64,000 bases of DNA, taken from positions 62,001 to 126,000 of the forward strand of contig JAEZJF010000019.1 in NCBI GenBank assembly GCA_023415825.1, in the 5' to 3' direction. Of the stretch, positions 46,143 through 55,823 are shown in pieces (the stretch's first letter is position 1; each line of letters opens with the position of its first letter). This DNA comes from Bacillota bacterium. Lineage in GTDB: Bacteria; Bacillota; Clostridia; DSM-8532. Under the pieces are notes generated by a model that was given only the letters and a program-made list of their open reading frames with translations, searched no databases and was not told where the DNA came from. Position numbers and translations under genes: made by a program.

Positions 46143-47746
46143 GCGACAGCAAAATAAAGGTCATGCTTGTCGATGATGAATACCTGGTAAGGGAGCGTCT
46201 ACTAAGAAGCATCAACTGGGAAAGCCAAGGTATGGAGATTTCAGCAGAGGCCGGAAGTGGGCTAGAAGCGATTGAAATCATTGATGAGGTTGTTCCGGAT
46301 ATTATTTTTGTGGATATCTGCATGCCTTTTATGGACGGTATTGAATTCAGCGGGTTGGTGTTGAAAAAATATCCTCAGATTAAAATCATCATCCTGACGG
46401 GTCACGAAGAATTTGAATATGCCAAAAGAAGCATCCAGATCGGAATTGAGGATTTCATCAGCAAGCCTGTAAATGTTGCGGAAATCAATGAGGCCCTGCG
46501 AAAGGTCAAATCCAGAATAGAACAGGAGCGCCTATTTCAAGACCATTATGAGGAGATCAAAAAAAACCTTGAAGAAAACATGCCTTACCTAAAGGAAAAA
46601 TTCCTCAATCAACTGGTCTCAAGTAACGTCACCCAGGGGGAAATAAAAAAGAAGCTCGCCTTCTTTCATATGCAAATGCCCCAAAATCATTTTCAGATTG
46701 CCCTGCTGGAATTAACGGACGGAAGCGATGGAGCAGAAACAGAAGAAAAACTGTTGGTCCTTTCTCTGAAGGGTATGGATTTGATCGACAACTACCTGAA
46801 GGTATATGAACCTATCTTCCGCTTCATTGACAATAGTGGAAGAATCGCACTGATAAATAATAATGAAAGCACAAACATGGAAGAGCTATGTGAGGCCCTG
46901 AGAAATATGCTTATGAGCTGCCTGCAATGCAATGTGTCCATAGGTGTTGGTAACAGCTATTCGGAGACCGCTTCCATACAGCTTTCATATAAAGAGGCGT
47001 TGAATGCGCTTGAGTATAAAGTGGTAGAGGGCGAGAACCAGGTCATCTGCTACAATGATATTGGCATCTCCTCCGATCATTATATTTCCTTTAAAAGCAG
47101 TGATTTAGATAATCTTGCTTTCTATATGCGGGCTGAAATGGCGGACAAGGCCACCGAAATGGTGAATACGCTCTTTGATTTTCAAAGCTGTAAAGCCTCA
47201 GTTATAAAAGGAGAAATCCGAGTTCTTTCATCCACCGTCATTTCTTTGATCCTAAGCGTGATAACCTCAATGGATATCAATCCGGATGAGGTTTTCGAGC
47301 CTGGGAGAAATCCATATGATTATATCTTTAAGGCAGGTAGTCTGCCGGATATGAAAGCTTACCTCCAGGATAAGGTCATAAAGGTTGTCAATTTGATCAG
47401 GAACGTGAAAGCCGACGAAACAAGCAAGGCCATGGAAATAATCCTGAAGTTTATCTCGGATAACATACACAAGAGTGATCTTTCTCTAAAGGGCCTGGCA
47501 GAAGAATTCTATATGAACTATAGCTATTTGAGCAGAAAATTCAAGCAAAAAACAGGCAGTACCTTTAGCGAGTATGTTATGAAGCTAAGGATGTCCATGG
47601 CAGAAAAAATTATCCGGGAAACCGATAAAAAGGCCTACCAGGTGGCAGAAATGATAGGCATCCCGGACCCTCATTATTTCAACATCTGTTTTAAAAAGTA
47701 TACCAATTTGTCCATCAGTGATTTTCGTAGAATTCATTGCCGTTAA
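46139..47746 (+). CDS. YesN-type response regulator, AraC DNA-binding output
   Basis: A 535-residue regulator with a receiver domain (acidic pair LVDDE, phospho-acceptor Asp59 in IIFVDICMP, Lys in ISKPVN), a long linker and a C-terminal AraC domain (MNYSYLSRKFKQKTG, VAEMIGIPDPHYFNICFKK). Unlike the other two pairs in the window, the kinase gene comes first here. It lies 113 nt before the CUT1 transporter genes, which it probably activates when its kinase detects the sugar. Confidence 0.9.
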   Translation: MSDSKIKVMLVDDEYLVRERLLRSINWESQGMEISAEAGSGLEAIEIIDEVVPDIIFVDICMPFMDGIEFSGLVLKKYPQIKIIILTGHEEFEYAKRSIQIGIEDFISKPVNVAEINEALRKVKSRIEQERLFQDHYEEIKKNLEENMPYLKEKFLNQLVSSNVTQGEIKKKLAFFHMQMPQNHFQIALLELTDGSDGAETEEKLLVLSLKGMDLIDNYLKVYEPIFRFIDNSGRIALINNNESTNMEELCEALRNMLMSCLQCNVSIGVGNSYSETASIQLSYKEALNALEYKVVEGENQVICYNDIGISSDHYISFKSSDLDNLAFYMRAEMADKATEMVNTLFDFQSCKASVIKGEIRVLSSTVISLILSVITSMDINPDEVFEPGRNPYDYIFKAGSLPDMKAYLQDKVIKVVNLIRNVKADETSKAMEIILKFISDNIHKSDLSLKGLAEEFYMNYSYLSRKFKQKTGSTFSEYVMKLRMSMAEKIIRETDKKAYQVAEMIGIPDPHYFNICFKKYTNLSISDFRRIHCR

Positions 47747-47859
47747 TTTTTCTCAAGTAGTAAAAATATTAACTATATTAAGTCATTATTTTGCATTTCA
47801 GAAGAATATCCATCCTTATAAAATGAAACTGTAAAGATTTTCAAGAGGAGGATTAAGAG

Positions 47860-49221
47860 ATGAGAGTATTGTCCAGATTTGCATGTATCATACTGGTATT
47901 GGCTATGGTTTTCTCTATGGCCGGTTGCGGAGTGCAAAAGACCGATTCGGGAAATCCCGGTGTGAGCACTGGTGCAAGCAACACACCACAGAATTCACCT
48001 CAGGCTTCCGCCACTCAACCATCGGAAACATCACCCGCTGAGCCCATTAAACTGACGCTTTGGGATTATATGTCCAGTGATGAGGACTCCAGGGTATTGA
48101 GACCTATTTTGGAAAAATGGGCTGAGGAAAATCCCAATATCATTATTGAGAGAGATTTTGTCAGCGTTGAGGATCATAAGATCAAGCTTAAGACGTCAAT
48201 ATCGGTAAATTCAGCTCCGGATATCTTTATCAGTTGGGGCGGCGGCTTCTCAAAGCCCTTTGTGGATGCAGGAAAGGTTCTTCAACTGGACGATTACATA
48301 TCCGATGATCTAAAAAGTAAATTTATCCCTGCCTATAATGAAGCCATGACCTATGATGGAAAGCTTTATGGGCTTCCCTTTAACGGATGGGTCGGAATAC
48401 TCTTCTGTAACAGCGAACTGTTCGAAAAAAATGGTATAGCTTATCCTGAGACATTTGATGATCTGCTCTCCGCAGTAGGCAAATTCCGAGAAAAGGGAAT
48501 CAACCCGCTTGCGGTAGGTGTTAATGAAACCTGGACTGCAGCTCTGTATCATAATGTCATTGCTCTCAGAACAGCAGGCTCAGAAGCCAGCATGTCTGCC
48601 TTAACAGATAAGGGATCATTCAATACCCCTGAAATGAAGGACTCCATTACCAAGCTGAGCCAGTTGATTAAGGCAAATGCATTCATGGATGGGCATATGG
48701 GGTTAAACTATGACGAGACCAGATCACAATTCAAACAGGGACAAGTAGCTATGATATTTGACGGTTCATGGTTTGCCGGTGAATGTGAAACAGATGACTG
48801 TATGGTTAAGGGGAAAGTGGTTCCAAAGAAATTCCCTGTCATTACGGGAGGAAAAGGCAAAGCTACCGAATACCTTGGAGGATCCATCGACTGCTTCATG
48901 GTCGGCGCCAATACCAAATACCCAAAAGAAGCAGTAAAAGCTCTGGAGTACATATGCTTCAACCATTCGACACAGGGTTATTACAATGGACTTGGGATGC
49001 CTGTATACAAAGACGAGTTTGATAATACCAAGCTTGACAGAGTTACGGCTGAAATAAACGATCTGGTAAAGGATGCTGAGAAGTATCAACTGGCATGGGA
49101 TACAGTTCTTTCAGAAGGCGATACCCAAATTCTGCTTGAGCTCGTAGCAGATGTATTCACCGGAAAAACGACTCCGGAAATGTTTGCAGAGAAAATGCAA
49201 AAAATCAACGATGCAAAATAG
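47860..49221 (+). CDS. CUT1 sugar ABC transporter substrate-binding lipoprotein
   Basis: A 453-residue family 1 solute-binding protein. The signal peptide ends SMAGC (lipobox), followed by a Ser/Thr/Pro tether (~25-60) and the binding fold (LTLWDYMSSDEDSR, later GQVAMIFDGSWFAGE). GAGGAGG precedes the ATG. It heads binding protein - permease - permease and is followed by a hairpin at 49244. The substrate is probably an oligosaccharide. The next gene cluster is convergent. Confidence 0.9.
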   Translation: MRVLSRFACIILVLAMVFSMAGCGVQKTDSGNPGVSTGASNTPQNSPQASATQPSETSPAEPIKLTLWDYMSSDEDSRVLRPILEKWAEENPNIIIERDFVSVEDHKIKLKTSISVNSAPDIFISWGGGFSKPFVDAGKVLQLDDYISDDLKSKFIPAYNEAMTYDGKLYGLPFNGWVGILFCNSELFEKNGIAYPETFDDLLSAVGKFREKGINPLAVGVNETWTAALYHNVIALRTAGSEASMSALTDKGSFNTPEMKDSITKLSQLIKANAFMDGHMGLNYDETRSQFKQGQVAMIFDGSWFAGECETDDCMVKGKVVPKKFPVITGGKGKATEYLGGSIDCFMVGANTKYPKEAVKALEYICFNHSTQGYYNGLGMPVYKDEFDNTKLDRVTAEINDLVKDAEKYQLAWDTVLSEGDTQILLELVADVFTGKTTPEMFAEKMQKINDAK

Positions 49222-49243
49222 ATATCAGGTATTTTCTTTAGTG

Positions 49244-49266
49244 TCTGGAGGCCGTGTGCCTCCAGA
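49244..49266 (+). terminator. Intercistronic hairpin after binding-protein gene
   Basis: A perfect 9-bp stem TCTGGAGGC / GCCTCCAGA (49244-49252 / 49258-49266) lies between the binding-protein and permease genes, with no T-tract. It probably protects the upstream mRNA or attenuates the permeases. Confidence 0.6.
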
Positions 49267-49308
49267 TGCTTCTAATGGGTCTCTATTTACTTGAAGGAGA
49301 GCGGCATA

Positions 49309-50199
49309 GTGGATAAGGTTTTTAAAAATAAACTGGCCATATTTACTTTTGTATTTCCGGCCTTTGCCGTGTTTTGCGGAATTATAATCGTATCCATATT
49401 TTTCTCGGGATACTACAGCCTCCATGATTGGGATGGAATCGGCGATAAAACATTTATCGGTTTTGAAAATTACAAAGAATTGTTTTTTGGGCCGGAAAGC
49501 GGCGTTATTATAAAATCATTCGTCAATACACTCTTACTGGCGTTCCTGACGGTAATCATTCAGCTTCCTCTGGCGATGCTGCTCGCAATCATTCTGGCCA
49601 ATGGAATTAAAGGCGAGGGATTCTACAGAACTGTACTCTTTGTTCCAGTTGTACTGTCCGCTGTTGTCATTGGATTTCTTTGGCGGCAATTATACCATCC
49701 AACTCTGGGTCTGATTAATGTTGTGTTGAAAGGTCTCGGGTTGGAGTCCTTGACCAGAACGTGGCTAGGTGATACGAATACGGCATTGATTGCTGTCATG
49801 ATTCCAATTATCTGGCAGTGGATCGGATATCATATGCTGCTGATGTATGCTTCGGTAAAATCTATTCCCAAGGACATTAAGGAAGCCGCCTATATTGATG
49901 GAGCCAGTGGGGTAAAAGCGGCCTTGAAAATAACCATTCCTTTGATCAGACCTATAATAAAGGTCTGCATCATATTTGCCGTAATTGGGTCATTGCAAGC
50001 TTTTGACATGGTCTATGTCCTGACAAACGGCGGACCGTCCCATGCCAGTGAAGTTCCGAGCACCCTCTTGTACAGGATGCTTTTCCATAGTAACCAATAT
50101 GGTTTCGGAAGTGCTTTATCCATGTTCATTGTGGTTGAATGCTTGTTTATAACGGTTTTCATTCAAAAGCTTTTTAAGGTGGAAGAGATAACCTATTAG
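49309..50199 (+). CDS. CUT1 sugar ABC permease, MalF/UgpA type
   Basis: A 296-residue, six-helix permease with the EAA loop EAAYIDGASGVKAALKITIP. The start is GTG 49309, placed 8 nt after AAGGAGA; the TTG at 49291 precedes that site. It pairs with the next gene, and no ATPase is encoded. Confidence 0.9.
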   Translation: MDKVFKNKLAIFTFVFPAFAVFCGIIIVSIFFSGYYSLHDWDGIGDKTFIGFENYKELFFGPESGVIIKSFVNTLLLAFLTVIIQLPLAMLLAIILANGIKGEGFYRTVLFVPVVLSAVVIGFLWRQLYHPTLGLINVVLKGLGLESLTRTWLGDTNTALIAVMIPIIWQWIGYHMLLMYASVKSIPKDIKEAAYIDGASGVKAALKITIPLIRPIIKVCIIFAVIGSLQAFDMVYVLTNGGPSHASEVPSTLLYRMLFHSNQYGFGSALSMFIVVECLFITVFIQKLFKVEEITY

Positions 50200-50214
50200 A
50201 AAGTGGGATCGCAG

Positions 50215-51075
50215 ATGTCAAATAAACCGGCTGTCATAAAATTTGGGAAAAAAATAGATATTCATAAAACCCTATTAACAGTATTTATGGCTGTTGTTGT
50301 GGTCATTCAGCTTTTTCCCCTGTATTGGCTGCTTTCTTTTTCTTTAAAAAATAATAATCAGATTTTTGGCGGTAATATTTTAGGGCTGCCTGAAAAATTC
50401 ATGTGGAATAACTATGTAAAAGTGCTCACTCAAGGTAATGTAGGTGTATATTTGCTAAACAGTGTCATTGTCACGGCCGCCTCGGTGGTTATAACCTGCC
50501 TTCTGGCAGCCTCCGCTGCTTATGCCATAACAAGAATGAATTGGGGCCTGTCCAAAACTGTTCTCAATATATTCCTTCTTGGAATGATGATACCGGCTTA
50601 TGCCGCATTGCTCCCACTATTCCTGACATTGAATAAAACGGGTATTTACGATACATGGTTTGCCTTGATCATACCCTATACAGCATTTTCTCTTCCAATG
50701 GCCATCTTTATATTTACAGGCTTCTACGAAACCATACCCCGGGAGCTTGAGGAATCGGCCTGTATGGATGGATGCAGCATTTACAGAATATTCTCCAGCA
50801 TCATGCTGCCTATGATAAGGCCAGCCATTGTAACGGTTGCCATCTTTACCTATCTTCAGAACTGGAATGAGCTGCTCTTTGCAGTGACATTTATCAAATC
50901 CAGAAATTTAAAAACGCTTACCGCGGGCGTTATGTCCTTGGTAAGCCAGTATAGAACAGAATGGGGTCAGATCGGTGCCGGCCTGCTGCTGACGGCAATC
51001 CCCAGCCTCCTGATTTATACCTTCCTGAGCAAACAGGTTCAGGAAAGCTTCAGGGCAGGCGCGATCAAAGGGTGA
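50215..51075 (+). CDS. CUT1 sugar ABC permease, MalG/UgpE type
   Basis: A 286-residue, six-helix permease with the EAA loop EESACMDGCSIYRIFSSIMLP. I take ATG 50215, with AAGTGGG upstream; GTG 50203 is also possible. Its last 11 nt overlap the end of the convergent AbrB-type gene, an unusually tight tail-to-tail junction without a terminator between them. Confidence 0.88.
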   Translation: MSNKPAVIKFGKKIDIHKTLLTVFMAVVVVIQLFPLYWLLSFSLKNNNQIFGGNILGLPEKFMWNNYVKVLTQGNVGVYLLNSVIVTAASVVITCLLAASAAYAITRMNWGLSKTVLNIFLLGMMIPAYAALLPLFLTLNKTGIYDTWFALIIPYTAFSLPMAIFIFTGFYETIPRELEESACMDGCSIYRIFSSIMLPMIRPAIVTVAIFTYLQNWNELLFAVTFIKSRNLKTLTAGVMSLVSQYRTEWGQIGAGLLLTAIPSLLIYTFLSKQVQESFRAGAIKG

Positions 51076-52153
51076 GCGGAAATATGAGCAGTACCAGTTC
51101 TATGGCTCTGGGGAAAAGGGTTATGACACAAAAGAGCCGTACAATCTGAAGCAGAGCAACCTGGGGGCCTACAGCACCCAAATCGGTGGCTAGAAGGGCG
51201 ATATCACTTGCACCGGCCGGGGTACAGGCAAAGAGAGAGGTAACGATATCCAGCTTGCATGTACGACTAAGCAGGATACCTAAAAGAATGCAGAATATAA
51301 AATATCCTAGAACAAGTAAGATCATTGGAATGACAAGATCGACTATTCTGGTGAGGCTTTCTCTGACAAAGCTGGTGCCTACAAAGGCACCAGCTATTAT
51401 CATGGCAAAACGTTTGACACCAAAGGGCAGATAGGCCTTGTCGGTCCATATGCTCAGGGCCGAAACCGAAAGCACCGAGAACAACAATGCTCCTGCCGGT
51501 ATTCCCGACAGCGCACCCAGTACACCGGAAAGCAAAGCTGTAGACAAGGTGATGACGGATTTTAAGAAGGGATGCTCGGGAACCGGCCGCTTAACCGGAT
51601 TTACAGGGGCCTTCTCAATCTCTGTTGGGGTACCCTCATTGTTGGAGGATGGTTTACGCTTGGAGAGTAACCTTGCCACAGGGAAAAGGATGGAGGGGAA
51701 AAAGGTAAGCACGCTCACCATCCGAAAAAGCTGAAATACCGCCACAGCAGAAGTATCGGCGCCCATATCGCTGCTGATGATGCTGATATCTGCAACTCCA
51801 CCCGGCACTGCCGCAAAAAGTGAGGTCATGAGGTCACAGGGGGACAGGAAATAAATGATAAAGCCTAAAGCGATATTGATGATGAGTAACCCCCCTATTA
51901 AAAAAGCTGAAGGCTTAATCATCTGTTTCAAATCCGCTAGATTTTTCCTGTTGACCTGCATGCCTATGAATGCGCCCGAAATGATCTGGGCAAAAACTTT
52001 AGCTGGCAGCGGGAAATAAGCAAGGTCGGTAACAACATTAAATATTGCAACACCCAGTAGCGCACCGATCATTACCCCGCCGGTTATCTTCAATTTATAG
52101 CATATAAAGGCGCCGATACAAGCGACCAAAAAGGTGACGAAGAACCATGTCAT
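51065..52153 (-). CDS. AbrB-type integral membrane protein (PF05145 family)
   Basis: A 362-residue membrane protein with ~10 helices in two repeated halves (FAQIISGAFIGMQVNRKNL in the first, FAMIIAGAFVGTSFVRESL in the second), the AbrB duplication. Each half also has an AAVPGGVADISIISSDMGAD / ACTPAGASDIALLATDLGA segment. The family is often labelled ammonia monooxygenase or transcriptional regulator, but it is a membrane protein of unproven transport function. It is the last gene of the LacI-2 minus-strand unit and may carry a product of that pathway. Confidence 0.8.
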   Translation of the reverse strand: MTWFFVTFLVACIGAFICYKLKITGGVMIGALLGVAIFNVVTDLAYFPLPAKVFAQIISGAFIGMQVNRKNLADLKQMIKPSAFLIGGLLIINIALGFIIYFLSPCDLMTSLFAAVPGGVADISIISSDMGADTSAVAVFQLFRMVSVLTFFPSILFPVARLLSKRKPSSNNEGTPTEIEKAPVNPVKRPVPEHPFLKSVITLSTALLSGVLGALSGIPAGALLFSVLSVSALSIWTDKAYLPFGVKRFAMIIAGAFVGTSFVRESLTRIVDLVIPMILLVLGYFIFCILLGILLSRTCKLDIVTSLFACTPAGASDIALLATDLGAVGPQVALLQIVRLFCVITLFPRAIELVLLIFPLTL

Positions 52154-52193
52154 TCCCTAAAACCTCCACGGGAGAAAACAGAGCTGGTATAAA

Positions 52194-53180
52194 TTAAACA
52201 ATCAGATCAGCCAGCTTTGTCGCCATTTCCTTGATGTCTATTCCTTTAGTGAAAGCAAGGCAGGTCCCGGTAGGATAACGGGTCTTTTCAATCCATTTCT
52301 CGGGTATCTGCGAAGCCCCATATTTAGCGCCAAGGATAGCACCTGCAATGGCTCCTATGGTATCGGCATCACGGCCGAAATTACCGGCAGCGATTACGCC
52401 GCTCTTAAAGTCACTGTTGACCAGATTGAGTACGCCGAAGGCCTCGGATACCGCTTCGGCAACTGTCGCACGGTAGCTGGCCCACAGCTCGTCATGCAAA
52501 GGCATCCAGGAGTCGGCCAGAGACTTTCCGGTTCTGTTTCCGATCTCGATAGCCTTGTTCAGTGTGTAGTAGAACCAGGAGTCAGAGGGTATGACGCGAA
52601 GGGCTGTTTCGATAATCTCATCAATGGTGGCGTCCACCATTGCTACAGAGACTGCTGCGGCAACAGCTTGGGCACCCCAAATACCATCCTGGTAATGGCT
52701 GATGCTTGCGTCAACCTCGGCCATGGCGGCAGCCTTTTCCGGGTCACCCGCACAAATTATTCCGATAGGCGAAATACGCATGGCTGCACCGTCACTGGTA
52801 AAATAACTGTTATATTTTCCCGATAGGGGAGGGCGAAGGCCGCGGCGCAGATTGTGGGAGGCTTCAAATTCACTGGCGCCTCCTCTTTTCAGCTCATCCT
52901 GTGTGGCCACATGCTTAAGCCAGGCATTTACAACATCATCACTGGTCAGGTTTCCCTTGCAGTCTATAAGAATTTGGGCTGTAAGCAAAGCAAATTCGGT
53001 ATCATCGGTGCTCCAGGAGGCACCTTTATTAAAGTCGGTGGTGAATCCATAGTTCATCTGGTTATCCGGTTTTCTTGAAGCGTCACCAAAAGAATCACCA
53101 ATAGCCAGCCCGCTGAGGCTGCCCAGGGCTTTGTCAAGGAGCTTATTCCTATCCTGTATAAGGGTTGCTCTCGTTATCAT
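52194..53180 (-). CDS. ADP-ribosylglycohydrolase-family protein (1)
   Basis: A 328-residue all-helical ARH-family hydrolase. Metal-binding motifs are intact: GLAIGDSFGDA near the N-terminus, STDDTEFALL (~58), and NFGRDADTIGAIAG (~275). AAGGAAGG precedes the ATG. The family cleaves N- or O-ribosyl bonds using paired Mg2+/Mn2+. It lies after the binding protein of an ABC importer and under the same LacI-2 promoter as a ribokinase-linked operon, so it probably cleaves an imported ribosyl conjugate rather than protein ADP-ribose. Confidence 0.85.
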   Translation of the reverse strand: MITRATLIQDRNKLLDKALGSLSGLAIGDSFGDASRKPDNQMNYGFTTDFNKGASWSTDDTEFALLTAQILIDCKGNLTSDDVVNAWLKHVATQDELKRGGASEFEASHNLRRGLRPPLSGKYNSYFTSDGAAMRISPIGIICAGDPEKAAAMAEVDASISHYQDGIWGAQAVAAAVSVAMVDATIDEIIETALRVIPSDSWFYYTLNKAIEIGNRTGKSLADSWMPLHDELWASYRATVAEAVSEAFGVLNLVNSDFKSGVIAAGNFGRDADTIGAIAGAILGAKYGASQIPEKWIEKTRYPTGTCLAFTKGIDIKEMATKLADLIV

Positions 53181-53236
53181 GCAGTTTTCCTTCCTTTACA
53201 TAGATGATTATCATAATAAATGAATAGGGGTTAAAA

Positions 53237-53275
53237 GAAACAACAGGTAAGGGCCTGGCCAATACCTGTTGTTTC
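53237..53275 (-). terminator. Intercistronic hairpin after binding-protein gene
   Basis: A perfect 13-bp stem (53237-53249 / 53263-53275) lies 9 nt after the binding-protein stop on the minus strand and before the ADP-ribosylglycohydrolase gene. It probably limits read-through into the enzyme genes. Confidence 0.65.
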
Positions 53276-53283
53276 AAACCAGT

Positions 53284-54798
53284 TTATTTGAGTTTCTCAG
53301 CAAGGTATGTGCTAAATTCGTCTCCGCCTGCTGCGTTCCACTTGGTTACGAATTCATCAAAAGCACTGATTGGTTTTACGCCGCGAATGATGTCGGAATA
53401 GTATTCGTTATAGAGATTGATCATAGCATCCCATTTGGGAGCAAGATCCTCGGGAATGATGATGTTTGTATCGGCGGCATAGTATTGCTTAATCATTTCA
53501 AGAGATTTTAGTGCCGGAGGTGTGTAGATGGAGCCATCCAGCGGTGGGTTAGGATTGAGACCGTTGATTGTCTCAAAGAAGCGGGACCACCACTCGGGAT
53601 ATTTGTCGGTAAGAACGGTCTTTCCGTTTTCGACCTTGTGATGTATGCCCTCTATACCCAGCTTATCAATGGTTCTGCCTTCGGTACCGCATATGAACTC
53701 AAGTACTGCGAAAGCTGCATCTTTTACGGGAGAGTCGGCTGCAATGGCAAATCCGCGAGGCTCTCTGGTTACGTCTACTGAACCATATGCGAAGCTCGTA
53801 CCCTTTGCAGGGGGGAGTACAACAAGCTCAGATGTAGGACCGTTGGTCTGGGTCATCTTGGTCTCATGGATTTGAACAACATCTCCTGCTCGGCCGGAGA
53901 TAAGAGCGCTCTTGCCTTCATAGAATTTCTGTTCCATAACGTCCCAGGTATTTGTAACAAATTCGCCGTCAAACAGTTTGTCAGCGTAAAGCTTGGCGAG
54001 GAATTCCAGCTTAGCTTTCTCACCCTGAGAAGCATGATAGAAAATATACTTGTCGCCTTCCTTCATGATGGTGGAAGTGATACCAAAAGCGTGGTTGAAT
54101 ACGCTGTCCAGACGAAGCTTGTTGTTATCGGTGGTTAAGGGATACTCTGCAAGACCCTTATCCTTAATTTCCTTGAACATCTTGTAATAGTTGTCCGGGG
54201 TAGGGTTGGCTAGAAATTCGTCCTTAATCTGAAGCTGGTTAAACCAGTCGCCTCTTATAACAGGAACATAGGTCATAGGAGGAGCCATCCATAACAGATA
54301 AGGATAATTTTGCAGTCTTGTCTTGTTATAATCTTCCATAATAGCTTTGATGTTTGTGGATTTTTCAATGTAAGGAGTTAAATCCTCAAGCAATCCCTCT
54401 TGTACAAGGGGAAGCTCAACGCCGTTTTGGAAGTAAACAATGTCCGGTGTATACTGGCCGGTTCTGATAGCCAGAGGCACAACCTCAACATACTTGCCTG
54501 CAGGGGGCTCAAGATACTCGATATCAACGTAGTTGCCTTCTTTAGCCATGCCTTTTTCTATGGCTTCTGCCAGAGCTACCACATCAGGTTCGGTCATGGT
54601 AAGGTCCTTTTCCAGAATGGTAACCTTTACGGGCTTATCGGCTGTACCAATGCCCTTAGGAGCAGCGGGTTCGGTTGAAGTAGGAGCACTGGTGCTCGGG
54701 GTTGCTGAAGGTGCAGGTTGATTACCACCACATCCGGTAATCAGTGAAACGATCATTAAAACTGCCAACAGGATTGATAATGACTTTTTCAATTTCAT
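53284..54798 (-). CDS. CUT1 ABC transporter substrate-binding lipoprotein (LplA/YtcQ type)
   Basis: A 504-residue solute-binding protein with lipobox LITGC and a short Pro/Ser/Thr tether, then the large two-lobe fold of the LplA/YtcQ group. The ATG at 54798 touches the ribosome site (GGGAGG ends 1 nt before it), so the TTG at 54792, 7 nt from it, may be the true start. It follows its two permeases in the operon, the order of the LplB-LplC-type systems. Candidate ligand: a ribosyl-containing conjugate, from the neighbouring enzymes. Confidence 0.87.
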   Translation of the reverse strand: MKLKKSLSILLAVLMIVSLITGCGGNQPAPSATPSTSAPTSTEPAAPKGIGTADKPVKVTILEKDLTMTEPDVVALAEAIEKGMAKEGNYVDIEYLEPPAGKYVEVVPLAIRTGQYTPDIVYFQNGVELPLVQEGLLEDLTPYIEKSTNIKAIMEDYNKTRLQNYPYLLWMAPPMTYVPVIRGDWFNQLQIKDEFLANPTPDNYYKMFKEIKDKGLAEYPLTTDNNKLRLDSVFNHAFGITSTIMKEGDKYIFYHASQGEKAKLEFLAKLYADKLFDGEFVTNTWDVMEQKFYEGKSALISGRAGDVVQIHETKMTQTNGPTSELVVLPPAKGTSFAYGSVDVTREPRGFAIAADSPVKDAAFAVLEFICGTEGRTIDKLGIEGIHHKVENGKTVLTDKYPEWWSRFFETINGLNPNPPLDGSIYTPPALKSLEMIKQYYAADTNIIIPEDLAPKWDAMINLYNEYYSDIIRGVKPISAFDEFVTKWNAAGGDEFSTYLAEKLK

Positions 54799-54927
54799 TC
54801 CTCCCTTGAAAAATATTGTTTCTCTCGAGATGTCGAGAGTGCCTTTATTATAATCGCTGAACAGAAGATAGAGAGCTCTTTCCCCACTCAGACGATTTTT
54901 TTGGTTTGTGGGTTAAAAAGAGTGAGA

Positions 54928-55812
54928 CTACCCTTTTACAGCTCCGGTCATAACGCCGCCTTTGATATATCTCAAGATAATGGGATAGAGGATGAGGATG
55001 GGGACGATGGCTACTACCATGGTCGCACCCTTCAAGGCGTTAATGTCAACCTTTGCGAATTCATTGTAGTTAAGAAGATTTTGGGCACCAATTATGTTTT
55101 CTGATGAGCCAAGGACAACAAACTGTCTTAATATAACCTGGAGTGTTGTTTCCTTAGGATTCAAGATATAAATGCCCGGCCTAAAATAGTCATTCCAACG
55201 GAAAACAGCGTAGAACAGAGTTAGAGTGGCAACTCCCGGCTTTGCAAGCGGCAAATAAATTTGCCAGAATATTCTGAAATGACCCGCTCCGTCAATGGTA
55301 GCCGCCTCGTGCATGGCATTGGGAACTTCACCGAAATACCTCATCATAATGACCAGATAGAAAACATTCACCGATGTGACTAATATAACCGACCACTGGG
55401 AATTCATAAGTCCAATGTTCTTTATGACCAGATACTCGGGCACCAGTCCCGGATCAAAGAGCATCATGCAGATGAGGAAGACCATAATGGCTTTTTTAAA
55501 AATCAAATTCGGACGGACAAGAACATAGGCTGCTGAGGTTGTCAGCAAAATATTGATGACTGTCCCTATGACCGTTATCTTTAATGAGTTAAGTATGGAT
55601 GGTATCAAAACCGGATGGCTGGCCACGATCTTATAATTGATGAGGCTGAAGCCCTTAGGTATAATACGAAGTCCATTCATGGTAGGAGACAGAGCGGGAT
55701 CGGACAGGGACCTCGCGAATATATTCAGTAATGGGATGATCATGGTCAGGGTGACCAATATCATAAATATGGATATTACGACTTGCGCCGGGATGTTCTT
55801 TTTATTCCTCAT
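54928..55812 (-). CDS. CUT1 ABC permease, LplC/YtcP type
   Basis: A 294-residue, six-helix permease with the EAA loop HEAATIDGAGHFRIFWQIYLP. The start ATG at 55812 has AAGGGGG 6 nt upstream; the TTG at 55830 precedes that site. It ends in the typical KGGVMTGAVKG tail of this group. Second gene of the minus-strand LacI-2 operon; no ATPase is present. Confidence 0.88.
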   Translation of the reverse strand: MRNKKNIPAQVVISIFMILVTLTMIIPLLNIFARSLSDPALSPTMNGLRIIPKGFSLINYKIVASHPVLIPSILNSLKITVIGTVINILLTTSAAYVLVRPNLIFKKAIMVFLICMMLFDPGLVPEYLVIKNIGLMNSQWSVILVTSVNVFYLVIMMRYFGEVPNAMHEAATIDGAGHFRIFWQIYLPLAKPGVATLTLFYAVFRWNDYFRPGIYILNPKETTLQVILRQFVVLGSSENIIGAQNLLNYNEFAKVDINALKGATMVVAIVPILILYPIILRYIKGGVMTGAVKG

Positions 55813-55823
55813 TATATGCCCCC

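Noticed and set aside
51065..52153. Transcriptional regulator AbrB or ammonia monooxygenase
   Set aside because: These are common misleading labels; the sequence is a multi-helix membrane protein with no DNA-binding motif or monooxygenase residues.
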